Of a stretch of DNA of 64,000 nt, positions 47,664-61,423 are shown in pieces. The translations under genes and the position numbers were made by a program. Source of the DNA: Onchidella celtica. Taxonomy: Eukaryota; Mollusca; Gastropoda; Systellommatophora; Onchidiidae. The DNA lies in assembly GCA_963931925.1 (NCBI GenBank), contig OZ007575.1, forward strand, positions 30,349,244 to 30,413,243, written 5' to 3'. The notes under the pieces were generated by a model. That model ran no database searches. It was not told the origin of the DNA and was given only the letters and a program-made list of their open reading frames with translations. Positions within the stretch are counted from its first letter, which is position 1. Each line of letters starts with the position of its first letter.

Positions 47664-48480
47664 TACGTCCATAAAGTACGTACTCTCTGAAGGGAGTTTC
47701 AGTTTGAGTTTACATTATTATAATAGCAGTGTAAAGCCCAGGTAGAGTTGCACCCGTCAGCTTGTGCATGGCATTTGAATGAGTACAGTTTGACCGTGTC
47801 CGGGTTTAGTTTTTGGCCTTCAATAAAAACGTTAAAACTTGTAATAGTGTGCATGTGATCTCCGCTGTACTGATATTAGACCTGTAAAGTGCAGTTTTCA
47901 GTTTTTGAGGTAATAGATTGATTTTTACTCTTTTATAAAAATCTAGAGTGAGGGTTAGGAAAACGGCATATGGCAAGGTCTTTTATAAATGTATTTTACA
48001 TGGACCAGCTGAGTAAATCATACATCTGTTACATAGTTGTATTATTAATAAGTACACATGTACGAATCTGAGTACAACTTTGTTTAATATGCTGCTGTAA
48101 ACCTCTGTGACCGATTGAGCCGCCACCGGTAGGGGGAAATGGTAGTGCATTTCGAAATATCACTGCACTAGCTCCGTAGTTTTTTTATAAGTCATTCAGT
48201 TCCCTTTTACCTCTGCACAAAGTCATAATACATGCTTATAATATCTCATTTGACTAAACCCAGGCGTAAGTTGCCCTACCAAATACATCTGAAATACATT
48301 CTGCACAAAACTGATTTTCAAAACTCAATTAAATGCAGAAAAGATTAATATTTCTTATGAAAAAAAAAATATGTTCTTTGGTTAAATTAGAAAGTGTTCC
48401 GCCAGTGAATCAATGGACATCAAATGACAAGTCACATCTTTCATAATATTGGCACTAAAGAGACACAATTTACGAACTCA
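47664..48480. other. No gene recognised
   Basis: ACGGTACGTCCATAAAGTAC at 47660-47679 resembles a transposon end but has no partner nearby. Only short frames are present. Confidence 0.4.
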
Positions 48481-48600
48481 GGCTGGGTTTACATATATAC
48501 GGAAACGGCAGCGGAAACGTCCCAAACCCATCAAGTAGTAAAAAGAACGAGTGTATCCATGTGCACGGAAAGCTTTATTACGGAAGGCCCAAAATGTGAG
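48481..48600. mobile_element. Family J TIR element fragment
   Basis: GGCTGGGTTTACATATATAC, GGAAACGGCAGCGGAAACG and CCATCAAGTAGT match the reverse complement of 63185-63269. Confidence 0.68.
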
Positions 48601-48618
48601 TTTCTGGTTGATTCTTTT

Positions 48619-48718
48619 GGGGGGGGGGGGGGGGGAGGTGTTGTACCACTGATTTTTTTTATGTGGGGGGGGGGGGGTGTTGTACCACTGATTTTTTTTT
48701 ATGTGGGGGGGGGGGGGG
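48619..48718. repeat. Three long G-runs in a tandem unit
   Basis: G-runs of about 17, 13 and 14 bases (48619-48635, 48665-48677, 48705-48718) are separated by a repeated spacer TGTTGTACCACTGATTTTTT. The local period is about 40-46 bp. Confidence 0.9.
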
Positions 48719-48971
48719 CGGCGGAAGAGAAAGTGCCCGAGGAATTATTTCTTCCGAGAACAATAAATTTACCTGGTCCACAGACGTTTCAAATTAACAA
48801 TTACTGTTGTTGTTTAACTTCATTTTGAAATAAAATAAATAGTACTTAATAACAGAATATGTCCTGGTCAAGAATATGTTCGAAAAAGTAGTAGTAGTAG
48901 AACAGAATAAAATCTATGCTGGGTAAAATCTTATGCCAGAATTTACAAAAATAATTTTGGTGAGTGGAGAC

Positions 48972-49165
48972 CGGTGTTTCTCAGCCCTTCTTGTCCCATG
49001 TACCATTTGAATCCTCCCTTCCCCCCCCATCCCCCCCCCAAAAAAAAACAACGAACATGACCCACCATGAAAGGATAACGTTACTATCAGTATATGCCCT
49101 TACGCCCCATTCTGAAGCCCCAAGCCCCACCGAAATATCGCCACGTCCCAGCTTGAGCAACACTG
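48972..49165. mobile_element. hAT-like MITE (AGTGTTTCTC family), copy 3
   Basis: The left end CGGTGTTTCTCAGCCCTTCT pairs with the right end AGCTTGAGCAACACTG. Flanks GTGGAGAC (48964-48971) and GTGTAGAC (49166-49173) are an 8-bp duplication with one mismatch. Poly-C and poly-A runs occupy part of the interior. Confidence 0.85.
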
Positions 49166-49381
49166 GTGTAGACAATATTATAATTACCGTATTGTAGCTG
49201 AGTACCAGTGAAATCTGACTTCAGCTGCCTGTCAGGGCTAAGCACATCAAATCTTAGCATGGGAAAAAACACCAGCTTTGGTGAAATCAGTACAATGTTC
49301 GCAGCCGTACTTCCTGGCTATCTGGCGAGGAAAACGGACATTGAAGAAGGAAGGGAAAGAAAAGGAAGGCAGAAATCACCC

Positions 49382-49400
49382 TCCCCCCCCCCCCCCCCCC
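49382..49400. repeat. Poly-C run
   Basis: About 18 C residues after CACCCT. The rest of 49174-49734 shows no supported gene. Confidence 0.85.
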
Positions 49401-49734
49401 AATCCTGTGTCAGCTTTTCAGAAAAACATTGTAACTATTCAGGGCTTGTGGCAAAAACAAGCTGTTTTCTCTCAAGTGGTCGGACTTTGTCCAAATTTCT
49501 GCATGAGACGCCATAAAAGCTGATATTGACAGTATCCCGCGGCAGCTTGATAACGCTGGCCATTCTCACTGGCTGGGAGATTACATGGGCATTGGTGAAG
49601 TCATACATGGCTGTTCTGTTTTGTTTTATAGAAATCTTTGTCAAGGGTTCTAAAAGTCTGGCTTGTGGCAGTTCATTAAAGAGCTTCAGGTAATATCCCT
49701 GCGTTTTTTATTCATTACAATAAAATTGTAATTT

Positions 49735-50140
49735 GTGAGTGGATCGGGCGAAACCGAGCTTGAGATGAAAGACCTGATTAACACCTCCAAAACAAGAACA
49801 TTTTTTGTTAATGGAAATTAACCCTCTAGTGCCCAGCCATATATTAACTAGCCAACATGATAATACTGAATCTTGAAAAAACTAATTTAAAGGGTCAAAT
49901 AGATGCAGAAATTCAAACATTTAATTAGAAATATTCCAATAACAGAATATCGGACTCTGGTGACGTGTTTCAGATATGGAATGCTGGGCACTAGAGGGTT
50001 AAGATTCGCTAATAATATGAAAGATTAGTCATTTTTCTGCACAAAATTTAAATATTTTGCTTGAAATTGTCTTAGAAATATTTTATTTTGATGATATTTC
50101 AAAGAGCTACACAAATTTAACCTTCGCCAGATAAACTCAC
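49735..50140. mobile_element. Family P TIR element, copy 4, interrupted
   Basis: The left end GTGAGTGGATCGGGCGAAAC and the right end CTTCGCCAGATAAACTCAC are inverted. The interior GCATTTTT-like block and TTTTGCTTGAAATTGTCTTA match the other copies. A 177-bp piggyBac-like MITE splits it at a TTAA. Confidence 0.87.
49822..49998. mobile_element. piggyBac-like MITE, 177 bp, intact ends
   Basis: A perfect 16-bp inverted repeat CCCTCTAGTGCCCAGC (49822-49837 and 49983-49998) is bounded by TTAA on both sides (49818-49821, 49999-50002). The host family P element shows the empty site (GAAATTAAGATTCGCT after removal, compared with GAAAATTGAGATTTGCT at about 10055). TTAA duplication plus CCC-starting ends is diagnostic of piggyBac-type transposition. 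It has no coding capacity. Confidence 0.92.
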
Positions 50141-50641
50141 ATTTAATGATAACCGTGTCTAATTTACTAGAAGACTACAAGTGCCGATGTCTAGACATAT
50201 TTAGAATATCCAAAAAGTTTCGTTTCTGACAGGTCTGTATGAAGGGTTCTCGATCTGTGGGTTAATGCAGCTCACTGGCGTTCTTAGATGTGTCCTTGAC
50301 CTTTGTTTGGACAAACATAACTATGGTTTATTGATTACATTGCATCAAAGAGACGAGAAATTTCAGTTTACTGATTGTGTACATACTGTTGACAAGATGG
50401 GGAATATGATCTTAACATTTTGAAAGCTCTGTAAAAATGGGGTCTTGAAACATCAGAACCTCCCGGATCAGGAACAATCTCAGTTTGATAAACAGAGTCA
50501 CGTGGTGTTCTGACAGGTGCCATAAATGAGGTGTTAAGATACAGATTTGAGGGGCTTTGGGGTGTCCCTAAATTATCATGAGTGCAGGGAAAATCCATTG
50601 TCAAATTGAAAATATGGATCCTTAAACAGTATTTCTGACAA

Positions 50642-50674
<33 letters not shown>

Positions 50675-51745
50675 TACACTGAGAAATTATAAATGTTTAA
50701 AAGAAAACAAATTTTTGTTCATTCAGAGTGAGCAAATGAGAAAAAAACCAAAAAAACCCAGCAATTTCATTCTTGTGAATTGACTTGCAGTAAAGACATG
50801 CTGTTGTCAAGTTGTAATTGTGTAGTTAAATACAAAAATATTCGGCCCTAGCTATCAAAACTTTGGAACAACAGGCAAGAGCTGGTCTATCATGAAACCA
50901 TTGAAATGTTATGGTCATTTTCCTCTTCTTCTGCCTGCCCACTTCTTCTAACTTTTCTCTCTGACGGATGGGTAGTTGAGGACCCCGGTGATGTTGGGGG
51001 GCGGGGGGGGGGGGGGGAGGTGAAACGGAAAAAACTTTTTTTTAACTAGCATTTGCTTTGAATTTTTTAGCAATTATGTGCCTGAGTAATTAAATAGTAA
51101 TGAACAACGGAGACAAGATAATCTTTGTCCTTTCATTAATTTTGGGAAATCCCACATTTTTTTGGTTCTGTCTAGATTAATCTGGGGGATAGGGAAATCT
51201 ACATTCATAATCATAATTGCACTGACGTTACATGATGAAGATCAGCTGACAATTATCTGCAATACCCGCCCATTGTCATATCCATCCACCCAGCACAAAG
51301 GCAAGTATGTGAACTCGCTTATCAGATGTACACCTTGACAGATAGCGATGAAAGAACACTTCCTGGTTGCCGTCAAATGGGACCAGGTAGATCTAACATG
51401 TGTCACCACGGAGATGGCTGTGTGTCGTTAGTGTTCTGGCGTGTTGCAGGAAAAGACCGTATAAACAAAAAAAACCCAAAATTTTAAATGAGATGAAAAA
51501 AAACAAACAGGTTTGGCGTTGCGCTTTTCAGTTTCCATTTTGTAAGGACCAAAAGGAACTATCATTTGTCATTATAACTTTACAACCCTGATGTAGCATA
51601 TTTCACTGATGCTTGAAAATGAATTTGACTTAGATCGACATAAAGGCGGTCTTTTCACGTATAACGGCAAGGTTGGTCCCTGGTGATGGGGACATGGTGG
51701 TTGAATCGGACAAGGAAAAAGTCGCAAATAAAAACACCAAAAATA
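50141..51745. other. No gene recognised; AAT run and G-run
   Basis: An AAT triplet repeat lies at 50646-50672 and G-runs near 50997-51017. Frames such as 50368-50604 have no recognisable motif. Confidence 0.5.
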
Positions 51746-53285
51746 GAAAGGAGGGGTCACAGATGATGGTACTACAAATGGATGACGTGTCGTTGTTGTA
51801 GAAAGGAGGGGTCACAGATGATGGTACTACAAATGGATGACGTGTCGTTGTTGTAGAAAGGAGGGGTCACAGATGATGGTACTACAAATGGATGACGTGT
51901 CGTTGTTGTAGAAAGGACAGGTCACAGATGATGGTACTACAAATGGATGACGTGTCGTTGTTGTAGAAAGGACAGGTCACAGATGATGGTACTACAAATG
52001 GATGACGTGTCGTTGTTGTAGAAAGGACAGGTCACAGATGATGGTACTACAAATGGATGACGTGTCGTTGTTGTAGAAAGGACATTTCACAGATGATGGT
52101 ACTACAAATGGATGACGTGTCGTTGTTGTAGAAAGGAGGGGTCACAGATGATGGTACTACAAATGGATGACGTGTCGTTGTTGTAGAAAGGACGGGTCAC
52201 AGATGATGGTACTACAAATGGATGACGTGTCGTTGTTGTAGAAAGGACGGGTCACAGATGATGGTACTACAAATGGATGACGTGTCGTTGTTGTAGAAAG
52301 GAGGGGTCACAGATGATGGTACTACAAATGGATGACGTGTCGTTGTTGTAGAAAGGAGGGGTCACAGATGATGGTACTACAAATGGATGACGTGTCGTTG
52401 TTGTAGAAAGGAGGGGTCACAGATGATGGTACTACAAATGGATGACGGGTCGTTGTTGTAGAAAGGAGGGGTCACAGATGATGGTACTACAAATGGATGA
52501 CGTGTCGTTGTTGTAGAAAGGACAGGTCACAGATGATGGTACTACAAATGGATGACGTGTCGTTGTTGTAGAAAGGACAGGTCACAGATGATGGTACTAC
52601 AAATGGATGACGTGTCGTTGTTGTAGAAAGGACGGGTCACAGATGATGGTACTACAAATGGATGACGTGTCGTTGTTGTAGAAAGGACGGGTCACAGATG
52701 ATGGTACTACAAATGGATGACGTGTCGTTGTTGTAGAAAGGAGGGGTCACAGATGATGGTACTACAAATGGATGACGTGTCGTTGTTGTAGAAAGGACGG
52801 GTCACAGATGATGGTACTACAAATGGATGACGTGTCGTTGTTGTAGAAAGGACAGGTCACAGATGATGGTACTACAAATGGATGACGTGTCGTTGTTGTA
52901 GAAAGGAGGGGTCACAGATGATGGTACTACAAATGGATGACGTGTCGTTGTTGTAGAAAGGAGGGGTCACAGATGATGGTACTACAAGTGGATGACGTGT
53001 CGTTGTTGTAGAAAGGAGGGGTCACAGATGACGGTACTACAAATGGATGACGTGTCGTTGTTGTAGAAAGGACAGGTCACAGATGATGGTACTACAAATG
53101 GATGACGTGTCGTTGTTGTAGAAAGGACAGGTCACAGATGATGGTACTACAAATGGATGACGTGTCGTTGTTGTAGAAAGGAGGGGTCACAGATGATGGT
53201 ACTACAAATGGATGACGTGTCGTTGTTGTAGAAAGGAGGGGTCACAGATGATGGTACTACAAATGGATGACGTGTCGTTGTTGTA
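51746..53285. repeat. 55-bp minisatellite, 28 copies
   Basis: Units begin GAAAGGA and contain GTCACAGATGATGGTACTAC, AAATGGATGACGTGTC and GTTGTTGTA. The array is exactly 28 x 55 bp with no indels. Nearly all variation is at three adjacent bases after GAAAGGA: GGG(G), CAG(G), CGG(G) and one CATTT. Single-unit changes occur in units 13, 23 and 24. There are no unique spacers. Confidence 0.98.
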
Positions 53286-53302
53286 GAAAGTGTTGTCGTT
53301 GG

Positions 53303-53583
53303 TTTTTTTTTTTTTTTTCAATTTTTTTTTTAGCGACGCCCTTCAAAGCTCTGATCACAACATGAGATCTCTCCCCCCCCCCCCCCCCACTTTTCCAAAA
53401 ATAATAATAATAATTCTCCCTCAGCGAAGTTGCTCACCCTCAATCTCTTTGTCTCTCTCTTTCTCTCACGCTCTCTCCGACTTTGTCTCTCACACACACA
53501 CACACTCACAAAAGGAGAAAGAGAAAACACACATGCGTCGTAGACAGAGAGACAGACAGAGAGAGATAGAAATACAGAGAGAT
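53303..53583. repeat. T-runs, C-run and CT/CA/GA simple sequence
   Basis: A T14 run, a T9 run, a C14-16 run near 53372, then CTCTCT, CACACA and GACAGA blocks. Confidence 0.9.
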
Positions 53584-53617
<34 letters not shown>

Positions 53618-53618
53618 T
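53584..53618. repeat. (AGT)n trinucleotide repeat
   Basis: About eleven uninterrupted TAG/AGT units. Interval 53619-54365 shows no supported gene. Confidence 0.95.
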
Positions 53619-54365
53619 TTGATAATAGTAACGGAGATTATGTTTCCAGCAAACTTGGAATAAAGAAAACTCAAGTAAAGGAAGAAAAGAGAAAATATTC
53701 AAATACAAATTCAAACCTGAAGAAAAATAAAATAAAGTAAAACCCAAGCTGATGCGGATAGCGCAGAATTGGGTGTGAGAAAATTGCTGATAATAGAACA
53801 ATATCACGCCATAACAACAATCATAAAAAAACAAACAATGATAACACAATAGGCTGATGACGATGTTAGTAACAAAACTGACAACTTGTATGATAGTTCC
53901 GGGGCCAGTCGGTGCGGCCCAAAAATCCACCAAATCCAGACCATTCAACAGTCAGAGACGGAACTTCACCGAGAATACACGAGTGTAATTATACAAAATT
54001 GAACATAACAACACAAAACATCAGGCGATCCCTTATCTGGGGGAGAAAAACAAAAACAAACAAAAACCACGACAGTTTAAGGATCTTTCCTGATCGAAAG
54101 CGGGCCTTAGTCCTCGCGATTAAAAAAAATGTCATAGCCACCTCTATTTTGGCTCTACCGGAAACTTATCATTTTGACCTAGTTTTGTGTGGGTATTTTT
54201 GTTCGGATTGGCGAGATTTGTCAGCTTTTCAATCCAGGTACATAATTTGGTACGGCTGGTTTGACTATGTTTAAAAACAAAACCGGAAATACCTGTGTAA
54301 ATAAAGCCAAGGTTTTTTTCGGATACTTTCCCAGAAAATAAGATGCCCAACTAGAGAAATTTTAG

Positions 54366-54543
54366 CAGTGGCGAGCAGAAGGGGGGGGGGGGCAGGGAGG
54401 CGGAGGGAGCGACGGCGCCGGTCATCCATTTCAGGGGGCATCCTATCAAAGAGTGTCTAGGTCCTGTACTTGAGTCCTGGGGGTCAACCAAAGAATTGGC
54501 CCCGGGCATGATGGGGCATCACCAAAATCTCTGCACGCCACTG
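54366..54543. mobile_element. hAT-like MITE, CAGTGGCG ends
   Basis: The left end CAGTGGCGAGCAGAAG pairs with the right end CTCTGCACGCCACTG. Flanks AATTTTAG (54358-54365) and ACTCTTAG (54544-54551) match at 6 of 8, as for an aged hAT target duplication. A G12 run follows the left TIR. Confidence 0.82.
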
Positions 54544-54551
54544 ACTCTTAG

Positions 54552-55379
54552 TGCCGTTCGATGAGGCCTTGAAGATTTTCTTTTCTTTATTTTTTGCACC
54601 CTAGAGCTACCTGTAGTTTGTCAAGTCAAACTCTAATACCTTGCGTTCATCAGTGTTGATTGGGTACGGCGATAACTTAGGGGGTTAGAATCAGAAGGGA
54701 ACTAAGTGCCACTTGACTACTTTACAGAAAAAACAAACATCATTTCAGCTTAATATTTTAATGATTTACCTGAAGAGGTGATCTCAGTACTGCAAACGTT
54801 CATTAATTCGATTGGTATATAGTAATAATGGAATGATATTTTTTGCCTTTTTTTGTTTGTTTGTCAAAAGCAGTCAAATCTTCTATAATTCTAACCCCCT
54901 CAGTTATTGGAAGGTTTGCTCGTTACAGTGGGGCTTCTACCAACATCCTGCACCCCCCCCCACACACACACACAGAAAATAAAATCATATCCACCTTGTA
55001 AAATTGTAGTTACTACAACTGTCAAATCGCCAGTTACATCAGCTCACTTTCAGCACTGTGTTGGCACAGCTAATGAACATATTAAAAAAAAAATAAAGCC
55101 AAAACAACAGAAAACCTATGCAGTCACAGCAGCAGGGCTTGAACAAAGTGTCCCCCTACAATAAATAATCGGCTTTCGGCCAACAATATCGCAACCCCGT
55201 TGGGCTTTCCTGAGGTGGGTTTCTCAGATAAAGACAAGCTCTAATTATCGAATTAATAAGATTACCACTCGCGGTTCAAAATCAAAAGCCTGTGACATGG
55301 CACACCTTCACGTATTTACGTATGAGTAAGATTCAAGTTTGTTAATGTGAGGATTTGGGATGGTCAAATTATGACACTG
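54552..55379. other. No gene recognised
   Basis: Contains a C-run then CACACA near 54951-54973. Only short frames, without motifs. Confidence 0.45.
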
Positions 55380-55590
55380 ACATACATAAAAACATACATA
55401 CAAAGAGAGAAAGAGAAAGAGAGAGAGAGAGAGAGACAGAGACAGACAGACAGACAGAAGAAGAGAGGGAAAGTGAGAGAGAGAGGGGCTGAGAAAGAGA
55501 GACAGACAGACAGACGAAGAGACAGCGAGAAACAGAAGAAAAACAAGAAGAAGAGGAAGAAGAAGAAGAAAGAGAGAGAGAGAGAGATGA
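55380..55590. repeat. GA/GACA/GAA compound tract
   Basis: Purine-rich repeats with two GACAGACAGACAGA blocks. Leu/Ser-rich reverse frames are artefacts. Confidence 0.94.
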
Positions 55591-56264
55591 CACAAAGTTC
55601 ATTTTTTGATTTTTTGTACTTGAATGCACAATTTTCTATCTGTTCGTCCCAAACCAGAAGCTTTACGTTATAATCATTACAACTTCTCTGCTTATTTTGA
55701 TTTTGCTTCATTTTCAGTTTGTCTAGCTATGCAGTGTATTTAATACATAGCAAAGTTATAACTCCTTGATGTGGTTTTCTTAAGCCTTTTGAGCCACTTC
55801 AAAAAGAAGAAAAAATCATTGCCATCTCTATGTCGTTTTGACATAATCAAACTTAACAGGATGTGTATTTCGTTATATTGTTATGTAAATATACTATTAT
55901 GTTCTAGGTTGTCACACAATCGGATTTCAGTACTCTTGTTAAAAAGTGCACAATTGTTGAAAGACGACAGCCTCCTCTCCTCCCCCCCCCTCCATAATTG
56001 TTGTTGCTGATGGAGTACAGATGTAGGCCTACCAGCTGCATTCCGCAGTGTTGAACAATGAATGGCGTGAGTACAAAACCTGTCTAGGTAATTGTTGTCG
56101 TCACACAGGTGTTGGAACCAATGGATTCTTCCAGTACTTACGACAAACTCTTATCATAAAAAAAAAAAAATTTGTGGCTGGAGTAGTTTGGTGCACTGCA
56201 GTTTGGCTTTTTTTTTGTTGTTGTTGTGTTGTTTTCCTCCTCACCACAGCCTAAATAAGTTTCA

Positions 56265-56635
56265 AAAACTATAAAATTAATTTTCTCAACTTGTGTCCTA
56301 ACCCAATCACCTTTGTATCGATCGATTGAACTTTGAAGTTTCAGGCAATCTTTTCAAAACGCGGTTATGACGGGAAAATGCAATGATTTTTTTTTGGGGG
56401 GGGGGGGGGGGGCGGTCCATTCGATAAGCCTTGTGCATGGGGAGTCTGCAGTTGAGAACTGTAGTTCAGCTTGAACAATCATTATTTAAATTGGGGGTGG
56501 GGGGGGGGCGGATAGAAAGGGAGAGAGGTGGGAAGAGGGAGAAGGCAACTGAGGGTCAAAACAAGATTTCTGAGGGTGAGTAGAAATCCAATTTTTGTGG
56601 TTTGGCCGTGAAGTCGCGGGTTCTCTACTGGTATT
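56265..56635 (+). repeat. Dispersed repeat D, second forward copy
   Basis: CCCAATCACCTTTGTATCGA, GATAAGCCTTGTGCATGGGG, GGGCGGATAGAAAGGGAGAG, GAGTAGAAATCCAA and GAAGTCGCGGGTTCTCTACT align with 28675-29085. A G-run of about 18 bases lies at 56396-56413. Interval 55591-56264 has nothing else recognised. Confidence 0.8.
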
Positions 56636-57349
56636 AAAAAAAACAAAAACCCATAGAAAATCTATGGGATCGCAGCAAGGCTTGAAGCAAAAGACATAGA
56701 TCTAAATTATGTGGTAATAATGAAAAGGAAAAGTTGTATATTGCAGAGCCTCGCATAAGAAATACCTACAGAAACAACACAATCCGTAAAACACAACGAA
56801 GCCCTGCCGTCCAACGTTGAACTATGAAGTAGTAATGTGACCTGCCGCGTTACTTGAAATACATGTAGTCGAGTTTACTTTTTCATCGTTTAGTGTTGAA
56901 CGATGAAAGGTGAACGTTGAGCTATGAACTATGAACGATGAGCAATCCGTGTGCCAGCAGCCTAAGAACACGAAAACCGTTACTAACCATTGTCAGGCGA
57001 ACGCCATGGACTGGGATTCCCAGCAAATCCAACTGTTTTCCATGAAACAATAGGAGACAACGATTTCCTGCACATCAATTCTCCATGAGAATGAAAGTCG
57101 TTAGCTTGTGAAAATGGATCGATGACAACTTGGTCAATCTGTTTCGTTACGGTCAAAGATGGGAGCTCTCCAAAAGAAAAAAATGTTACCAGAGGCACAC
57201 AAAACTGTTTCTTGTTGGGCCTCCACTGTACTGTTTGTGCAATTTCCATTTTTGATGACCAAAGGAGTCTTATCATCTTATACGAAATTATAGCCCAGAT
57301 AGAGAAATATGGTCTCTTTGTCTGTCACTCTCCTTGTCTGTCTGCCTGC

Positions 57350-57590
<241 letters not shown>

Positions 57591-59575
57591 TTCGTTTGTT
57601 ATAAACATGGAGATGGAGTCAAATCTACCACCGAACCAAGAACGCGCGAACAAGTGTGACAAACTTCAGTTGGGTCTCAGTAACTCGCGTGTTTGCACGA
57701 CCAATATGCCACATCTCATAGGGATTCTCGATAAACGAAACCCGTCGATTGCAGCACTTCAGGACCGAAACTTCCCGTATACTGTATTTGTGGCTGCACA
57801 TTTGACACTGGCATAGTCATAAATAAGCTGTTAGGGTAAGACGTAAATTTCATACACAAACATAGCAATAAAAACGGTAGTCTGAGGAAGTCTGTTGACG
57901 TTTTGCAGTAGGTTTATACTGTCAAAAACGAGGTAGCCGAAAAAAAAAAGCAAACAAACAACAACACAACCGCACATAGACAGATCCACGGGTAAACACA
58001 AAATAGTTGTAGACACAAACAAAGGAATGACTAGAATGACGTGGGGACAAAATCATCAGTAACACGAAAATAACGTACTGAAAAGTCTCTGTACAAACAC
58101 AGCAACAAAACATTAGCGTAAACACTCTGAAATTTCGAAGATTGACACCATGACAGGGATAGTAAGCATCCGAAAGCGCCCCAAGTTTTAGTCTACCTAG
58201 AGATGAATTTCTAGTTCAATATCGTTGGTCCTATTTAGTTTTATCATTTTTGTCCACAGCTCACTAAGACTTCTCCTTACTTTCCATCACCCTCTTTCTT
58301 CCTTTTGTCAAGTCTTGGCGCTAATTATCATCTCCGTGGATTTATCTAGTTATTCTGTGTTTCCCCCTCCCTCCCCACCACCACAATTACATCAAAGTAA
58401 GTGCAGCTTTAAATAATATCCAAAAATTCGAATATTTGGGTTCAACAAAATATGAACCTAACGGCGTTATCGTAGGAAAATATTATTAGACTGGCCACAT
58501 TTTTTATTTTTTTTTAACTTTCGATGAAAGCACAAATATATCTTGAAGTTATCGTTGCAAAAACTGTCTCCCGTACTACCTGTTGTTATGTACCGTTTCA
58601 AGCCATGCTATCTCAGTTTGTCTCACTGTTTACACCCTTTGCTTATCTGTTCTGACCCATTGACGTCAAGACTGTAGTGGGAAATACGCTTTTAACTTTG
58701 CTTTACGCACGTACTAATAGATAAGTGTTTAGTTATTAGATAGCTTTGATAGCCTGTTTACATCACTAAAATTAAAACAATGCTCTTCTGAAGACCGGAA
58801 ATCGCGGGAGAGAAAAAGGGGGTGGGGGTGGAAGTGTGGTGGTCCTATAGACAGTATATAAAAATTTACAGTCATGTTTATGGTTAAGTAGTTTAACAAA
58901 CTATTTACAGTATTCTCAAGTTGAAAATTGCCACTTTGGAGATATCTATTGGTTGGTTGACCTGTATCTTGTGCGGGCCGATAGGTGCATCCAGATAAGA
59001 CGCAAATGTCTGCTTTCCCAGACAAAACCTACGTCAAGAGACAGCTCTCAACCAGCTCGCCATTTTGCTTGTTTACCAATCTTGGACCACCTACGTCAGC
59101 AGTTTCTGTGCTCTTCCGATAACTATGTACTGTATCAACAGAACGCCCAAGCAGAAAGGCCTTTAAAAGAATGGAACAACTTACAAACATTTCACAACTC
59201 CTACAGTGTCTTATGTTCGCCATCCCAGAAAGCCTGAGTAGATCAAGTGTTTATTTGGTTTGCACAAAATGCCTCTACTAATACAAACAGTGGGCGTGGA
59301 TTTATGGTCAAGAAAAATGTACCAGTAGTGGCGTGCCTGAGTAGAGGTGTCAGTTGGTGCACATTGCCCAGTGAGATTGGTACTTTCCCGATATGGGCGT
59401 ATCGCCCATAAAAATATATTTTATCTGTTTGACTGACTGTCTGTCTCTCTGTGTCTCTGTTGTTGGACACTCGGCTGTTCCGTAGCACATTAAATTAAAT
59501 TGTATTAAGAATAAGGTTTGGTCATGCGCTTTTCGTTAACATCATTAAAGGTTAACTACTGTCATTAAAGAGAGA
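57591..59575. other. No gene recognised
   Basis: The frame 58953-59237 (94 aa) is not low-complexity, but I see no domain or splice support. CAGTAGTGGCGTGCC at about 59324 resembles a hAT end without a partner. Confidence 0.4.
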
Positions 59576-60599
<1,024 letters not shown>

Positions 60600-60817
60600 C
60601 TTGGCACTCGAGACACAGGATTAAATTCCCCCAAATTCCGTCCGTCGTCTTGCGCGCGTATCATAAATGTCAGCAATGCAGCACCACACCCCTTCATAAC
60701 TGAACGAAACAGACCAGTACCACAGAGCTCTGTGAGTAGTACCCACCGTGTTTATGTGCGCTCAAGTTGTGGACATAGAGTGAAAGAAGGAATGGTCCGT
60801 CTCGGTATTCTGTGAAT
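60600..60817 (+). repeat. Dispersed repeat H, copy 2
   Basis: Matches 38797-39025 in order. In one frame the two copies read KFRPS(S/T)CARII(N/H)V(S/N)NA, but the frame shifts between copies after that, so coding conservation is weak. Confidence 0.85.
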
Positions 60818-61423
60818 TGGGTGGCACGATCGGGACAAAAGCAAGAGAAGCAATTCTTTGGCGACAAATTGTCCTAAGGGTCCATCGGTAAGAGGGAGGG
60901 GAGTATAAGAAGCGAGAGGTATGCGTGAGTGAGGCAGTAACATCTTAGAGTACGAAAGAAAAAGTAGCCTACTATTTTGTCATCAGCGATGTACATACCA
61001 TGGTTATGAAATGAAGAGATATAAATCAATTGGAATCGTCAAGAGATTTACCTGTTGAACAACTGCACCTGTGTGGGACACCAAGTCAATTCGTAACACA
61101 GATTATCACTTGCAGCTCAAAAGCACTTGGCAGAGGTCAGAACTCTTACCTAGCCGGGGTAGGGTTTGCCGAGGGGAAATTCGGGGATTCAAGGGGAATT
61201 ACCTAGGCCTTTACTTATTGCACATTGCTCGTGCGTATTGTGAAAGTATACACACGCTTTCATTTCTCTTGTTCCAGATTGTGCATAATCTTACTTATGG
61301 AACTGGGCCAATAAATGTGTCTAGTGGAAAAGTTTCAAAACTACTTGTCGGAAAACTATCAATATTTGCAGATAAATGTGAGTTTGCTATGCTGTTTTAC
61401 GTGTACATATTTATTTGAGAGTC

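Noticed and set aside
51746-53285. CRISPR-like array
   Set aside because: The 55-bp units are contiguous with no unique spacers, in a eukaryotic context; it is a minisatellite.
61071-61418. 115-aa frame just upstream of the LINE fragment
   Set aside because: No LINE or other protein motif seen, and no splice evidence; left unannotated.
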